From positions 3,891,501-3,955,500 of the forward strand of contig NZ_LN614827.1 of NCBI RefSeq assembly GCF_000953135.1: a DNA stretch of 64,000 bases. Reading direction: 5' to 3'. The DNA comes from Legionella fallonii LLAP-10. GTDB taxonomy: Bacteria; Pseudomonadota; Gammaproteobacteria; Legionellales; Legionellaceae. Shown here piece by piece: positions 34,677-43,397 of this stretch. Each line of letters starts with the position of its first letter. Within the stretch, counting starts at the first letter, position 1. Below the pieces are notes generated by a model. The model had not been told where the DNA came from, ran no database searches, and worked only from the letters and a program-made list of their open reading frames with translations. The position numbers were made by a program, and so were the translations under genes.

Positions 34677-36650
34677 ATGCCTTATATTAATAGTAGTTTA
34701 CTCAAGAATATCCCCGAATATCTTCGTGACACAATGGCTTACTACCCGGATGTAATTCTTTGGCAACTCAATGAAATACAGTATAATAATTTGTGGAACC
34801 AATTAATTTCAGCCCGCTATCTTTATACGAATGGATATGAAATAAGACCTACTAACTGGTTCATGTATGTCTTGCAAACGATTAAAGGCTGGCTTGGTTT
34901 TGAAAACTACTGCCATCCAGAAAAAGTTTCCTATACTTTGAACAAACTGGCTTATTATGGCTATACAAAACAATTTCCTCAACCCGATTTTTTGCCCCTG
35001 TCCTATTACCATAGGTTATCTGAAGTTAAGGACTTGGTAGTACGTAATTACAATGATCTAACTACAGCACAATTACAGTGTGAACTTATTAAAAGTTATT
35101 TTAGGCTCGAACCACATCTTAATGTGAACTCTCAAAGACTTAACCCACATCACCAGTTTGGTGAAAGTTGGGCAAAAATAAATGCCTTTGCACTAATCCC
35201 TCAATTAGATCCGCAAAATGACAGTTTAATTGCCGAAGTGATCGCAGTTCTTGACCAAAGCAATATCTCGCCAACAGACATTGTTTTTTTACCTAATAGC
35301 AAATATGCACAAGCAGCCGCATGCTATTATTGTAACAAAGCGCAGAATACCCCCATTCCTTCTTTTTTGGGGCGACTATTTTGGACTGATCCGCGCCCAG
35401 ACCTATTTGCAAAAGCATTGGTCTATGATCCAGAAATTGCCAAGAACAATGTGCAAAGCTTTATTGAGCATCATATTGCCCAAAGAGAATATCAAAGTGC
35501 TTTTAATTTAATTGATTCATTGACAGATTCCAAATTAATCCTGAATTACTTGCTGACTATTCCACAAACAGAGCGTCTTGCCTTAATTCAAAAAGATTCA
35601 TCCATAGCAGCTATCCTGGTGAAATACCATTTAGAAAAAAAACAATATACCCTAGCACAACAATTGTACTCTAATATTGAAGAAATTAGCCCGGAAGCAT
35701 CTTTTTCTATAGCCATTGAAGAGAAAAATTATGTAAAAGCTTATGATGTATTTAAAAGACATGAATCGACTATTGTGTTTTCTACGTCCGAACGTCAAAA
35801 ATTAGCTCAAATTTTTTTTGATGCTGCAGAAAAAAAATATGATCTAGCTAAAAATCATAGAGCTAAAAAAGAATGGAATGATGCACTACAGAATTATCAT
35901 TTTAGCCTTATTCAGAAAAAAGCAGCACATCATTTAAACCCAACCGAAAAAAACTTAGAAGAGGTATACATTCATAAGCGTTTGTATGCAAAAGCATTAA
36001 TTGATGCTGATTTAGATTTATACCAACCAGAGCAAAGTGATATTGCTACTATTAAAAAGGCTATTACTCTTTTGAGAGAATGCCATTCGACAGATAAAGA
36101 AGAACAATGCTTGCAGACGGTTGCTCTTGCTAATGGGCTCATGCGTCACATTGATACTCTACGTGAAACAATTTCTTTTTCTTATCCCCCAACGGATCTT
36201 TCTCAGTTAAATGAGCATAAAAACAAACATCAACAAGCTATAGCCACCTTTATCAAAACATTAAAAGAATTAATCACACTATTGGAAGGAACCAAAGACA
36301 AAGAGTTATGCCTAAAACTAGGAAAAGCACATTTTCTATTAGCTGACGCCCAACTGTATTTTGATATTACGGCTGCCGATATCAACCAACATTATCAAAT
36401 GGCGATGCAAGCTGTACCTGAAAATCCATTTTATACACTACGCGTTGCCGAACTATTTGAAACAGAAAAAGACAAGCTACAACCAATTGGAGTAGATCAT
36501 CTGAAGAAGATGGGATATCAAGTCATAGACTACGTGCACTGGTTTGATGAACGCTGGGTGAAAAGAGACGATATTATTTATGATATAAAAGACATTCATC
36601 AACCGGCTGTAAAGCCATCTCAAGCAAACAAGTGGAGTTTAGGGTTCTAA
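34677..36650 (+). CDS. Unknown 657-residue helical-repeat protein, candidate effector
   Basis: No family assigned. The N-terminal third (about 1-180) is aromatic-rich and globular with no signal peptide (MPYINSSLLKNIPEYLRDTM). From about residue 190 the sequence looks like TPR/SEL1-type helical pairs, for example YQSAFNLIDSLTDSKLILNY, YTLAQQLYSNIEEISPEASF, YVKAYDVFKRHES and WNDALQNYHFSLIQKKAAHH. Such alpha-solenoids bind proteins. Size, lack of partner genes, AT-rich composition and a structured leader fit a Legionella Dot/Icm effector, but no translocation motif can be proved by reading. Could equally be a cytoplasmic scaffold. Confidence 0.72.
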   Translation: MPYINSSLLKNIPEYLRDTMAYYPDVILWQLNEIQYNNLWNQLISARYLYTNGYEIRPTNWFMYVLQTIKGWLGFENYCHPEKVSYTLNKLAYYGYTKQFPQPDFLPLSYYHRLSEVKDLVVRNYNDLTTAQLQCELIKSYFRLEPHLNVNSQRLNPHHQFGESWAKINAFALIPQLDPQNDSLIAEVIAVLDQSNISPTDIVFLPNSKYAQAAACYYCNKAQNTPIPSFLGRLFWTDPRPDLFAKALVYDPEIAKNNVQSFIEHHIAQREYQSAFNLIDSLTDSKLILNYLLTIPQTERLALIQKDSSIAAILVKYHLEKKQYTLAQQLYSNIEEISPEASFSIAIEEKNYVKAYDVFKRHESTIVFSTSERQKLAQIFFDAAEKKYDLAKNHRAKKEWNDALQNYHFSLIQKKAAHHLNPTEKNLEEVYIHKRLYAKALIDADLDLYQPEQSDIATIKKAITLLRECHSTDKEEQCLQTVALANGLMRHIDTLRETISFSYPPTDLSQLNEHKNKHQQAIATFIKTLKELITLLEGTKDKELCLKLGKAHFLLADAQLYFDITAADINQHYQMAMQAVPENPFYTLRVAELFETEKDKLQPIGVDHLKKMGYQVIDYVHWFDERWVKRDDIIYDIKDIHQPAVKPSQANKWSLGF

Positions 36651-36738
36651 AAACAACCTACATCGAGTTGATGTAAAAATGAAGATAGTGCTAGACATCT
36701 CCCCAGTCCGTTCATACTGAGGAGGCGCTTTTTTGTCC

Positions 36739-36790
36739 CGTTTCGAAGCATACACACAAGATTTTTATCTGAATGGATGGCTTCGAAACG
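36739..36790. repeat. Inverted repeat, perfect 11-bp arms
   Basis: CGTTTCGAAGC (36739-36749) and GCTTCGAAACG (36780-36790), separated by 30 bases. It lies in the 416-base gap after the 657-residue gene. No U-run follows. Possibly the end of a decayed mobile element, since a poly-C tract and repeat C1 follow directly. Confidence 0.5.
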
Positions 36791-36794
36791 AGGT

Positions 36795-36804
36795 CCCCCC
36801 CCCC
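36795..36804. repeat. Poly-C tract (10 C) followed by ACACACA
   Basis: Ten consecutive C (36795-36804) in AT-rich intergenic DNA, 262 bases before the gene at 37067. Such tracts are slippage-prone. It is upstream of the likely -10 at 36957, so an effect on expression is not obvious. Confidence 0.6.
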
Positions 36805-36822
36805 ACACACATCAACACGAAC

Positions 36823-36864
36823 GGTTCCGAAGTCGGTAACATTCTTATCCGAAAATGACGTTAA
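36823..36864. repeat. Family C repeat, copy C1
   Basis: Starts GGTTCCGAAGT and runs through CATTCTTATCCGAAAATGACGTTAA. Matches copy C2 (59941-59982) at most positions. Function unknown. Confidence 0.6.
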
Positions 36865-36956
36865 GTTAACGCCACCATTTGACTCATAAAAAAACAAAAA
36901 GAACGAATCAATATCATTTGTTTTAGTAATTTAATATTCCTTTAAGGTTTCTCCTT

Positions 36957-37066
36957 TATAATGACGCCTGCAGTTAAGCAATATCGAGATTCGAAACCAA
37001 CACAAAATCAGAGGCTCGTCATCGGTAGAACTGCTTTTTTAAGTTAACTTTACAAGGAGACAATCA
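36957..37066 (+). promoter_or_regulatory. Promoter and conserved leader of the first paralogue
   Basis: TATAAT at 36957-36962 and a leader ending CTCGTCATCGGTAGAAC...TTAAGTTAACTTTACAAGGAGACAATC before the ATG. The last 55 bases closely match the leader of the second paralogue (37672-37726), and AAGGAG is a strong ribosome site. Confidence 0.55.
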
Positions 37067-37426
37067 ATGTCCGCTACTCTATCTTTAACTCGTGGCTACG
37101 GTTCTTTTTTTTGGGGATGTGCCAAATTTGCCGTATCTCCTTACACTTCTACATTCTTAGGAATTGCAAGTGCCAATGGATGTAGAGAAGAAGACTCTCT
37201 TGAACATGTAGCCGCAGCGGCTGTTGTTTGTGGCATTCTTACCTTCGTAGTACCTATTCTACCGATTATTTCAGCATTCACTACTACATTATCTATGATT
37301 GCCGCATCGCTTGCCGCTCTTAGTATGATCGCGACTTATCCATTTGCTATTGCTATTGATGCATGCACTGGAAAGAGCTGTGAGGAAGAGTTTGAACTTG
37401 AAAGTGGATCTGTTTTAGCAATATAG
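37067..37426 (+). CDS. Small two-helix membrane protein, paralogue 1 of tandem pair
   Basis: 119 residues. Starts MSATLSLTRGYGSFFWGCAK and shares about half its residues with the neighbour at 37727 (GYxSFF, CAKFAxSPYT, TFxGIA, AAAxVxxGILTFVxPILPxxxxxT). Two hydrophobic segments cover about residues 48-68 and 72-98, followed by a short acidic Cys-containing tail (CTGKSCEEEFELESG). Four cysteines are present. No known family. Strong AAGGAG ribosome site. The tandem duplication includes the leader, so both copies are probably under the same control. Confidence 0.75.
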   Translation: MSATLSLTRGYGSFFWGCAKFAVSPYTSTFLGIASANGCREEDSLEHVAAAAVVCGILTFVVPILPIISAFTTTLSMIAASLAALSMIATYPFAIAIDACTGKSCEEEFELESGSVLAI

Positions 37427-37463
37427 ATTGCTGCATCGGGAGAAGAGCCCAGGTAACTTGTCT

Positions 37464-37505
37464 AATGCGTCAACCTAAGCTTTTTTAACATAGGTTGGCA
37501 TCATT
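37464..37505. repeat. Family B repeat reduced to its ends, copy B3 (42 bp)
   Basis: AATGCGTCAACCTA (37464-37477) and TAGGTTGGCATCATT (37491-37505) form an imperfect inverted repeat around 13 bases. The ends match B1, B2 and B4. It could also act as a terminator for the first paralogue. Confidence 0.6.
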
Positions 37506-37662
37506 AGGTCAATAGTTAAGAACGACTACTTGGGTTTTTTCTCGATTTACTTGCTCCATAGCATTAGCACCTAACTCTATATATCCACATGAAAAAGTGC
37601 GACTTTTCCCAAAAAGCAATTAATTGCCGCTTCTTTCCTAATATTTTTTAATATTTCTCGAT

Positions 37663-37726
37663 TATAATGTGAACACTCGTCATTGATAGAACGACTTCTT
37701 GAAGTTAACTCATCAGGAGACAATGA
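37663..37726 (+). promoter_or_regulatory. Promoter and conserved leader of the second paralogue
   Basis: TATAAT at 37663-37668, then CTCGTCATTGATAGAAC and AAGTTAACTCATCAGGAGACAATGA before the ATG at 37727. Same elements in the same order as before 37067, but here the -10 is only 59 bases from the ATG. The first copy has about 45 extra bases between -10 and CTCGTCAT. Confidence 0.6.
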
Positions 37727-38080
37727 ATGTCAAATACTCTAGCATTAACTACTGGTTATAGTTCTTTCTTTAGAGACTGTGCAAAATTTGCCATCTCGCC
37801 GTACACTACTACTTTTTTTGGAATTGCCAATGCAGGGAACGGTAGCAAGGCTGAGAGCCTTGATAATTTAGCTGCAGCTACAGTGATGAGTGGAATTCTC
37901 ACCTTCGTAATACCAATTTTACCTGTTCTTACTACAATAACTTGCGTATTTGCAGCAATAGGGGTATTCCTTGCGGTAGGCAGCCTGTTTATCACTTATC
38001 CCTGTGCCATTGCTGCTGATATCTGCGGCGCACCAGATATCCCTTGCTATGAAGAATCTCGAGTGCAACCTTCTTTTTAA
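37727..38080 (+). CDS. Small two-helix membrane protein, paralogue 2 of tandem pair
   Basis: 117 residues, MSNTLALTTGYSSFFRDCAK at the start, homologous to the product of 37067 along its whole length except the tail. Hydrophobic segments at about 50-70 and 74-100. The tail is shorter in acidic residues (CGAPDIPCYEESRVQPSF) and retains cysteines. AGGAG lies 8 bases before the ATG. The tail divergence suggests that the membrane part is conserved while the end has specialised. Function unknown; secreted or envelope-inserted proteins are both possible. Confidence 0.75.
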   Translation: MSNTLALTTGYSSFFRDCAKFAISPYTTTFFGIANAGNGSKAESLDNLAAATVMSGILTFVIPILPVLTTITCVFAAIGVFLAVGSLFITYPCAIAADICGAPDIPCYEESRVQPSF

Positions 38081-38132
38081 TAAATATTGTTCTATGAATT
38101 GGTCAATAAGCTCTTAGCAATATAATTCTTAC

Positions 38133-39773
38133 TTACTCTTGGCTCAAATGTGTTCTTCGTTCCTGCATGGTTTCAACACTATTGATAACCGTTTGGCGAC
38201 AAATTTCTTTCATTACAGGGATTTCTTTCAATGGGGTGCCTTCGCGAATAGTATAGGCAATAAGGAAACTATCTTGCCATGTTTTTTCATTTTTCCGTGG
38301 TTTTGCTTTACTCCACAGTGCTACCCACAAAAAATGAAATTGCCATTTATTCCTATTTAACTCCATCTCTTCGGTAAATACAGCATCCATAGCATCAGCC
38401 ATACGACACACCTTCACCCCCTCAACAAAGCTGCTGTTATGATTGACAATTTTATCGACTATTGGATTTTCTATATACCAAGACTCGGTAAACGCTTTAC
38501 TTTTCAACCAGGCTTTGGAGCGCTGCAGCGCTTCCTGAATAACTTCTTGAGTAAAGGGAACGATTTGCACACTTAATTGCTCAAAAAGATAATCCAGATC
38601 CAGCTTATGGGGTCTGAATCGAAATCCTAATAATTCTTGGATTTCTAGAAAATGCAGATAAGGGATATCGCCGCGCGCCACAGTTACAGCAAGAAAATGT
38701 TCTATTATTAATTCAAAATAATGGCCGTCTACTTCTCGTAAGGTGACATTCTCAGCGAAGGCCTGCTTATAATAATCTTTTACATCTGCCGCAGAAATTA
38801 TTGGTGTTATCCATGCATCTTTAATACCCGAACTTTCATTGACTAGCAAACCACAAAGTCTGTTTTTTTTATTTTTGCGTACTTGAATAAAAATACCCTG
38901 CGAACCACTGCCATCGACTTCGGTCGCTCTAATGAGTATTTTAGGACAAGTAGTCTCATGCGCAAATATAACGCCTTTTTTACGCTGCATCTTAATCCAG
39001 CGATCAAAAGTCGAATGATATGATTCATCATACCAATATTTGATAATTTGTAAGCGAGAGAGGGAAGTGGAAGTCAACGTAATTTCTTCCATTAACAGAT
39101 CTAAGGTGGCCGCAGCAATAGCTCTGACCTCTGCTTTAGGGTGCAACAAGATCAATAAAGCGATTTCCCGCCCTTCTTCAATATTATATAAATCAATAAT
39201 TAAATCGGCAAAAAACTCAGGGGGCATAGCATAACTTTGTGCGAAGAAATTCTCTGCTATATCAAAGACAGACAGATCCGATAACTCATGAATTAGATCT
39301 CTAATTGATTCTAAATGAGATGATGGATCTCCTTCGCCAATGACATCGTCTTCATTACTGGCTAATTCAAAATAAGCATCTTTTAACTCTTGGGTTAATT
39401 CAACATGCACCTCATAAAATGCATTTAATACCGGGAGCCAAAAGCTTAACGAGTGTTTATTGGTATTAATTAACTCAGCTAATAGATTCATTAATTGATT
39501 TAAAGATTTCACTCCGAGTTTATTATTCGCATCCACTGCAGCCTGCAATTGAGCAACGCAAATGTCCAAAGCGAAAATACAAGCCGAATAAAGCGGCGGA
39601 TTTTCGTGAACCAGTTCCTCTTCCAAATTATTAATAAGCTCTATAAGCTCGAAGGCAAATTCTGGGTGTAGGAAAAAAGGGGTATATAGCTGAGGATCAG
39701 GATCGTCATTTTGCTCAATCAATGCCGCCATTTCTGCAAGTACATGATGCAATTCTTCAGAGGAGATAGTCAT
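38133..39773 (-). CDS. Unknown 546-residue protein in the tex-yciA operon
   Basis: No family named with confidence. It overlaps the yciA stop by 4 bases (ATGA), so it is translated with tex and yciA. The N-terminal 230 residues are acidic and helical, with HEAT-like pairs (FAFELIELINNLEEELV, LNQLMNLLAELINTN, AEVRAIAAATLDLLMEEI). The C-terminal half is mixed alpha/beta with RILIRATEVDGSGSQGIFIQ-like and KDAWITPIISAADVKDYY segments, and no signal or membrane helix. The operon position implies a cytoplasmic housekeeping role more than an effector role. Some resemblance to hypothetical proteins of other Legionellales is possible but unverified. Confidence 0.75.
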   Translation of the reverse strand: MTISSEELHHVLAEMAALIEQNDDPDPQLYTPFFLHPEFAFELIELINNLEEELVHENPPLYSACIFALDICVAQLQAAVDANNKLGVKSLNQLMNLLAELINTNKHSLSFWLPVLNAFYEVHVELTQELKDAYFELASNEDDVIGEGDPSSHLESIRDLIHELSDLSVFDIAENFFAQSYAMPPEFFADLIIDLYNIEEGREIALLILLHPKAEVRAIAAATLDLLMEEITLTSTSLSRLQIIKYWYDESYHSTFDRWIKMQRKKGVIFAHETTCPKILIRATEVDGSGSQGIFIQVRKNKKNRLCGLLVNESSGIKDAWITPIISAADVKDYYKQAFAENVTLREVDGHYFELIIEHFLAVTVARGDIPYLHFLEIQELLGFRFRPHKLDLDYLFEQLSVQIVPFTQEVIQEALQRSKAWLKSKAFTESWYIENPIVDKIVNHNSSFVEGVKVCRMADAMDAVFTEEMELNRNKWQFHFLWVALWSKAKPRKNEKTWQDSFLIAYTIREGTPLKEIPVMKEICRQTVINSVETMQERRTHLSQE

Positions 39774-40156
39774 GCTGTTTTAGGTACCTGTCTTGGTTTT
39801 CCACGTTCATCTATGGCAACAAAAACAAACACACCTTCAGTCACTTGATATTGCTCATTTAGGACCACTGAATAGGCCCATACTTCAACACCAACGGTCA
39901 TTGAAGTATTTCCTTGCTTGAGCAATTCGACATGACAACTAACGACATCCCCCACATGGACAGGTTTTAAAAAGGTCATGGAGTGGATTGCCACCGTAGC
40001 AACTCGTCCTCGAGCCAACTTTTTTGCCAATACTCCAGCGGCTAGATCCATTTGGGAGACTATCCATCCCCCAAATATATCGCCATTTGCATTGGTATTT
40101 GACGGCATTGCCAAGGTCTGAATAGTTAATTCTCCTTTAGGCATTTTTATCATCAT
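39770..40156 (-). CDS. yciA: Acyl-CoA thioesterase, YciA family (hotdog fold)
   Basis: Hotdog-fold thioesterase of 128 residues that hydrolyses medium- and long-chain acyl-CoAs. The YciA signature NTNANGDIFGGWIVSQMDLAAG (with the catalytic aspartate in NANGDIFGGW) and RVATVAIHSMTFLKPVHVGDVV are present. Its ATG overlaps the tex stop (TAATG) and its stop overlaps the next gene (ATGA), so the three are a translationally coupled set. Confidence 0.92.
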   Translation of the reverse strand: MMIKMPKGELTIQTLAMPSNTNANGDIFGGWIVSQMDLAAGVLAKKLARGRVATVAIHSMTFLKPVHVGDVVSCHVELLKQGNTSMTVGVEVWAYSVVLNEQYQVTEGVFVFVAIDERGKPRQVPKTA

Positions 40157-42504
40157 TATCCACCACGCTTAAGCTTAGCTAAAGCATCAGCCATAGCCGT
40201 ATTAAAAACCGTCTTTTTCACTGGTTCCGCTTTTTTAGGCGCTTCAGGCTTTCTCTTGGATTCCGCCTTTTTACCCTCTGGCTGCTTTTTAGGCTGCTGG
40301 GTTTTAACTACTTTCTTCTGAGCAGGAGCCGAACTTTCGTCTTCTAATTTCATGCTCAGACCTATACGCTTCCGTTCCTTATCTACCTCAACAACTTTTA
40401 CTTTAACTATATCACCCGCTTTAACTACCGCGCGAGGATCAGTAATAAAACGATTAGTCATTGCAGAGATATGCACTAGACCATCTTGATGCACACCAAT
40501 ATCGACAAAAGCACCGAAATTAGTCACGTTACTCACGACCCCCTCAAGAATCATTCCTTCGTGCAAATGATTAATGTCCTCAACACCCTCTTTAAATTGA
40601 GCCGTCTTAAATTCAGGACGAGGATCGCGCCCTGGCTTTTCCAGCTCACGTAAAACATCTCGTATGGTGGGTAGTCCATAATGCTCATCAACATATTGCT
40701 CTGGCTTAATACTGTTGAGCAACTCTCTATTACCTATTAAATGAGGAATATCAACTTTTTTATCCGTAATTATTTTTTCTACCAAAGGATAAGCCTCAGG
40801 ATGAACACAAGAAGCATCTAAGGGATTATCACCATTCATGATGCGGAGAAAACCCGCAGCTTGTTGGAATGCTTTTTCTCCCATTCGATTCACATTCTTT
40901 AATTGATTTCTATTAACGAATACCCCATGTTCGTCCCTATATTGCACTATATTTTTTGCTAAAGACTCATTAAGCCCGGAAATATGCGCAAGTAAAGCGG
41001 CTGAAGCCGTATTAATATCGACACCCACAGCATTCACACAATCCTCAACAACACCATCGAGGCTGCGTGCGAGGCGAGCCTGATTCACATCATGCTGGTA
41101 TTGACCTACCCCAATTGATTTTGCTTCTATCTTTACTAATTCGGCCAAAGGATCTTGCAATCTTCTGGCAATAGAAACAGCCCCTCTTAAACTCACATCT
41201 AAATCAGGAAACTCATTAGTTGCTATTTCTGAAGCAGAGTAAACAGAAGCCCCTGCTTCACTCACCATCATCTTAGTAAGTTGCATATCAGGATACATTT
41301 TTATCATATCCGCAACTAATCGCTCCGTTTCACGAGAGCCAGTCCCATTACCTATACTGATTAGAGTGACTTCATGTTTTACCGCCAACTTCGCCAGTTC
41401 GGCAATGGACTGATGCCATTCGTTCTGTGGAGCAAATGGAAAAATAACAGTGAAATCGAGTAACTTACCAGTAGTATCTACAACAACAACTTTCACGCCA
41501 GTACGAATACCGGGATCAAGACCTATAGTAACTTTTGGCCCAGCAGGAGCAGCAAGAAGTAAATCACGTAAATTCCTAGAAAATACCTTAATTGCTTCCT
41601 CATCGGCCATCTCACGTAACCGAGTCAGCAATTCTAACTCTAGCTTGGTGAATAACTTTACCTTCCAAGTCATGCGTACGGTTTCCATCAACCAGCTATC
41701 CGCATTTCTCTGTTGATCCACTATGTTGAAATATTCAGCTACTTTATTTTCACCATAATTAGCATCTGCTTCTGATAAAGTGAGGCTTATTTGTAAAACA
41801 CTCTCTCTACGACCACGGAATAAGGCTAAGGCTCGGTGGGATGGAATTTTTTTAATCGCCTCAGAATAATCTAAATAATCAGCAAACTTATTAGCAGTTT
41901 CTTTTTTCTTACTGCTGCCCACTGATTTAACGATAGCGTGTTGCCATAAATATTCACGTAATTCATTAATTAGCTCAGCATCTTCGGCAAAATGCTCCAT
42001 CAATATATGGCGAGCACCTTCAAGAGCAGCCTTCGCATCTTCCACGGCGTGCTCCGCGCTAATATACTTTATCGCTTCTTCATCAGGAGATAGGATTGGA
42101 TTATTCCATAATGCCTGCGCCAAAGGCTCTAGCCCCGCCTCAATAGCTATTTGCGCCTTAGTACGCCGCTTAGGCCTAAATGGTAGATATAAATCTTCCA
42201 GGCGCGTTTTGGTATCCGCAGCTAAAATAGCCTGTTCTAATTCAGGCGTTAATTTCTCTTGTTCTTGGATGGACTGTAAAACAACTGCTCGTCGCTCATC
42301 CAATTCACGCAAATAAATTAATCTCTCTGCAAGAATACGTAATTGCACATCATCAAGGCCCCCTGTTGCCTCTTTACGATAACGAGCAATAAAAGGAACT
42401 GTTGCCCCTTCATCTAGCAGACGAATAGCAGTCTCTACCTGCGTTACTTTGACTTTAAGTTCTTGTGCAATAATCGCAGCTGACGTCAACTTCTCTTGAG
42501 CCAT
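40156..42504 (-). CDS. tex: Tex/YhgF S1-domain RNA-binding protein
   Basis: 782-residue Tex protein. Order of domains: N-terminal helix-turn-helix-like region (1-130), YqgF-like RNase H-fold (about 325-450, [18 protein letters not shown]), helix-hairpin-helix (about 490-560, [18 protein letters not shown]), S1 RNA-binding domain (about 645-715, [28 protein letters not shown]) and a Lys/Pro-rich tail (about 720-770). Tex associates with RNA polymerase and ribosomes and affects transcription of toxins and other genes in several bacteria. First gene of a three-gene operon. Confidence 0.95.
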   Translation of the reverse strand: MAQEKLTSAAIIAQELKVKVTQVETAIRLLDEGATVPFIARYRKEATGGLDDVQLRILAERLIYLRELDERRAVVLQSIQEQEKLTPELEQAILAADTKTRLEDLYLPFRPKRRTKAQIAIEAGLEPLAQALWNNPILSPDEEAIKYISAEHAVEDAKAALEGARHILMEHFAEDAELINELREYLWQHAIVKSVGSSKKKETANKFADYLDYSEAIKKIPSHRALALFRGRRESVLQISLTLSEADANYGENKVAEYFNIVDQQRNADSWLMETVRMTWKVKLFTKLELELLTRLREMADEEAIKVFSRNLRDLLLAAPAGPKVTIGLDPGIRTGVKVVVVDTTGKLLDFTVIFPFAPQNEWHQSIAELAKLAVKHEVTLISIGNGTGSRETERLVADMIKMYPDMQLTKMMVSEAGASVYSASEIATNEFPDLDVSLRGAVSIARRLQDPLAELVKIEAKSIGVGQYQHDVNQARLARSLDGVVEDCVNAVGVDINTASAALLAHISGLNESLAKNIVQYRDEHGVFVNRNQLKNVNRMGEKAFQQAAGFLRIMNGDNPLDASCVHPEAYPLVEKIITDKKVDIPHLIGNRELLNSIKPEQYVDEHYGLPTIRDVLRELEKPGRDPRPEFKTAQFKEGVEDINHLHEGMILEGVVSNVTNFGAFVDIGVHQDGLVHISAMTNRFITDPRAVVKAGDIVKVKVVEVDKERKRIGLSMKLEDESSAPAQKKVVKTQQPKKQPEGKKAESKRKPEAPKKAEPVKKTVFNTAMADALAKLKRGG

Positions 42505-42620
42505 TCACATCCCCGTAATACATGATAAAAAATCGCCACATTATATACTCATCGCAGTCCACATTGCGATATAAAATATGTCCACACTACTAACAAACCC
42601 ACTTAACAACAAAACTACTC

Positions 42621-42705
42621 TGTCATCCAAAATAGAACTGAGGAGCTCCAGAGTAAGGCTTCGCGCCCACCCACAAGGAGATTCTTCGCTAGGCTCTGAA
42701 TGACA
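42621..42705. repeat. Family D repeat, copy D2
   Basis: Begins TGTCATCCAAAATAGA and ends TCTGAATGACA, with AAGGAGATTCTTCGCTAGG inside. Same class as D1 at 28434, lying between tpm and tex. Confidence 0.6.
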
Positions 42706-42728
42706 ACCTTTGGCCTATTATACTGAAT

Positions 42729-43397
42729 TTACTTTTTTCTAATAGACCATACACTATCTTTGATTTTGCTTACCCCTCTTTGAAAGAGGTGGTCATCTAA
42801 ATTTTTTTCACGTTCAGAAGATTTTATACATTGAATTTCTGAGCATTGATCGCGATATAATTGAATCACTTCCTCATCAGAAACACTAAAAGGAGGCCCC
42901 TCCATTTCGTGCTGATTATAACTTAGCGTTTTAAGTAAAATAGCTCCCCGTGGTTTAAGCCACTGCAAACAACTATCAACATAACCAGCTCTTAACTTTT
43001 CAGGTAATGCAATTAAAGCAGCCCGGTCATAAATGGCATCAACAGGGGCAATAAGAGAGGGAGCTAAGGCAAAAATATCGGCAACCCATAAACTGATAGA
43101 AGGTGTAAAATAATGGGATATATGACCTAATGTTTCATGCTGCAAGTCTAACTGGTGTTGGGCAGCGAATTGCTTCACAGCGTCCTCACTTAACTCGATA
43201 CCAATAACATTGAACCCCTGCTGAGCTAGCCAAAGCATATCAAGACTTTTTCCACACAAGGGAACGAGTATTGTTGCATTAAGTGCATTGTGCAAACTGG
43301 GCCAATAAGCAATTAAATCCGGATTTACTTCTTCCCTATGAAAGTGAGTACGCCCTTCGCGCCACAACTCGACCCAAAACTGTTGCCCTTTATTCAC
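42729..43397 (-). CDS. tpm: Thiopurine S-methyltransferase
   Basis: SAM-dependent methyltransferase of 222 residues in the bacterial TPMT family, which in other bacteria methylates thiopurines, selenium or tellurium compounds. Seen: FWVELWREGRTHFHREEVNP at the N-terminus, the SAM motif ILVPLCGKSLDMLWLAQQG and VIGIELSEDAVKQF, and IYDRAALIALP. The start is the GTG at 43397, overlapping the glmS stop by 4 bases (GTGA). That coupling with glmS may only be for expression. Confidence 0.9.
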   Translation of the reverse strand: MNKGQQFWVELWREGRTHFHREEVNPDLIAYWPSLHNALNATILVPLCGKSLDMLWLAQQGFNVIGIELSEDAVKQFAAQHQLDLQHETLGHISHYFTPSISLWVADIFALAPSLIAPVDAIYDRAALIALPEKLRAGYVDSCLQWLKPRGAILLKTLSYNQHEMEGPPFSVSDEEVIQLYRDQCSEIQCIKSSEREKNLDDHLFQRGVSKIKDSVWSIRKK

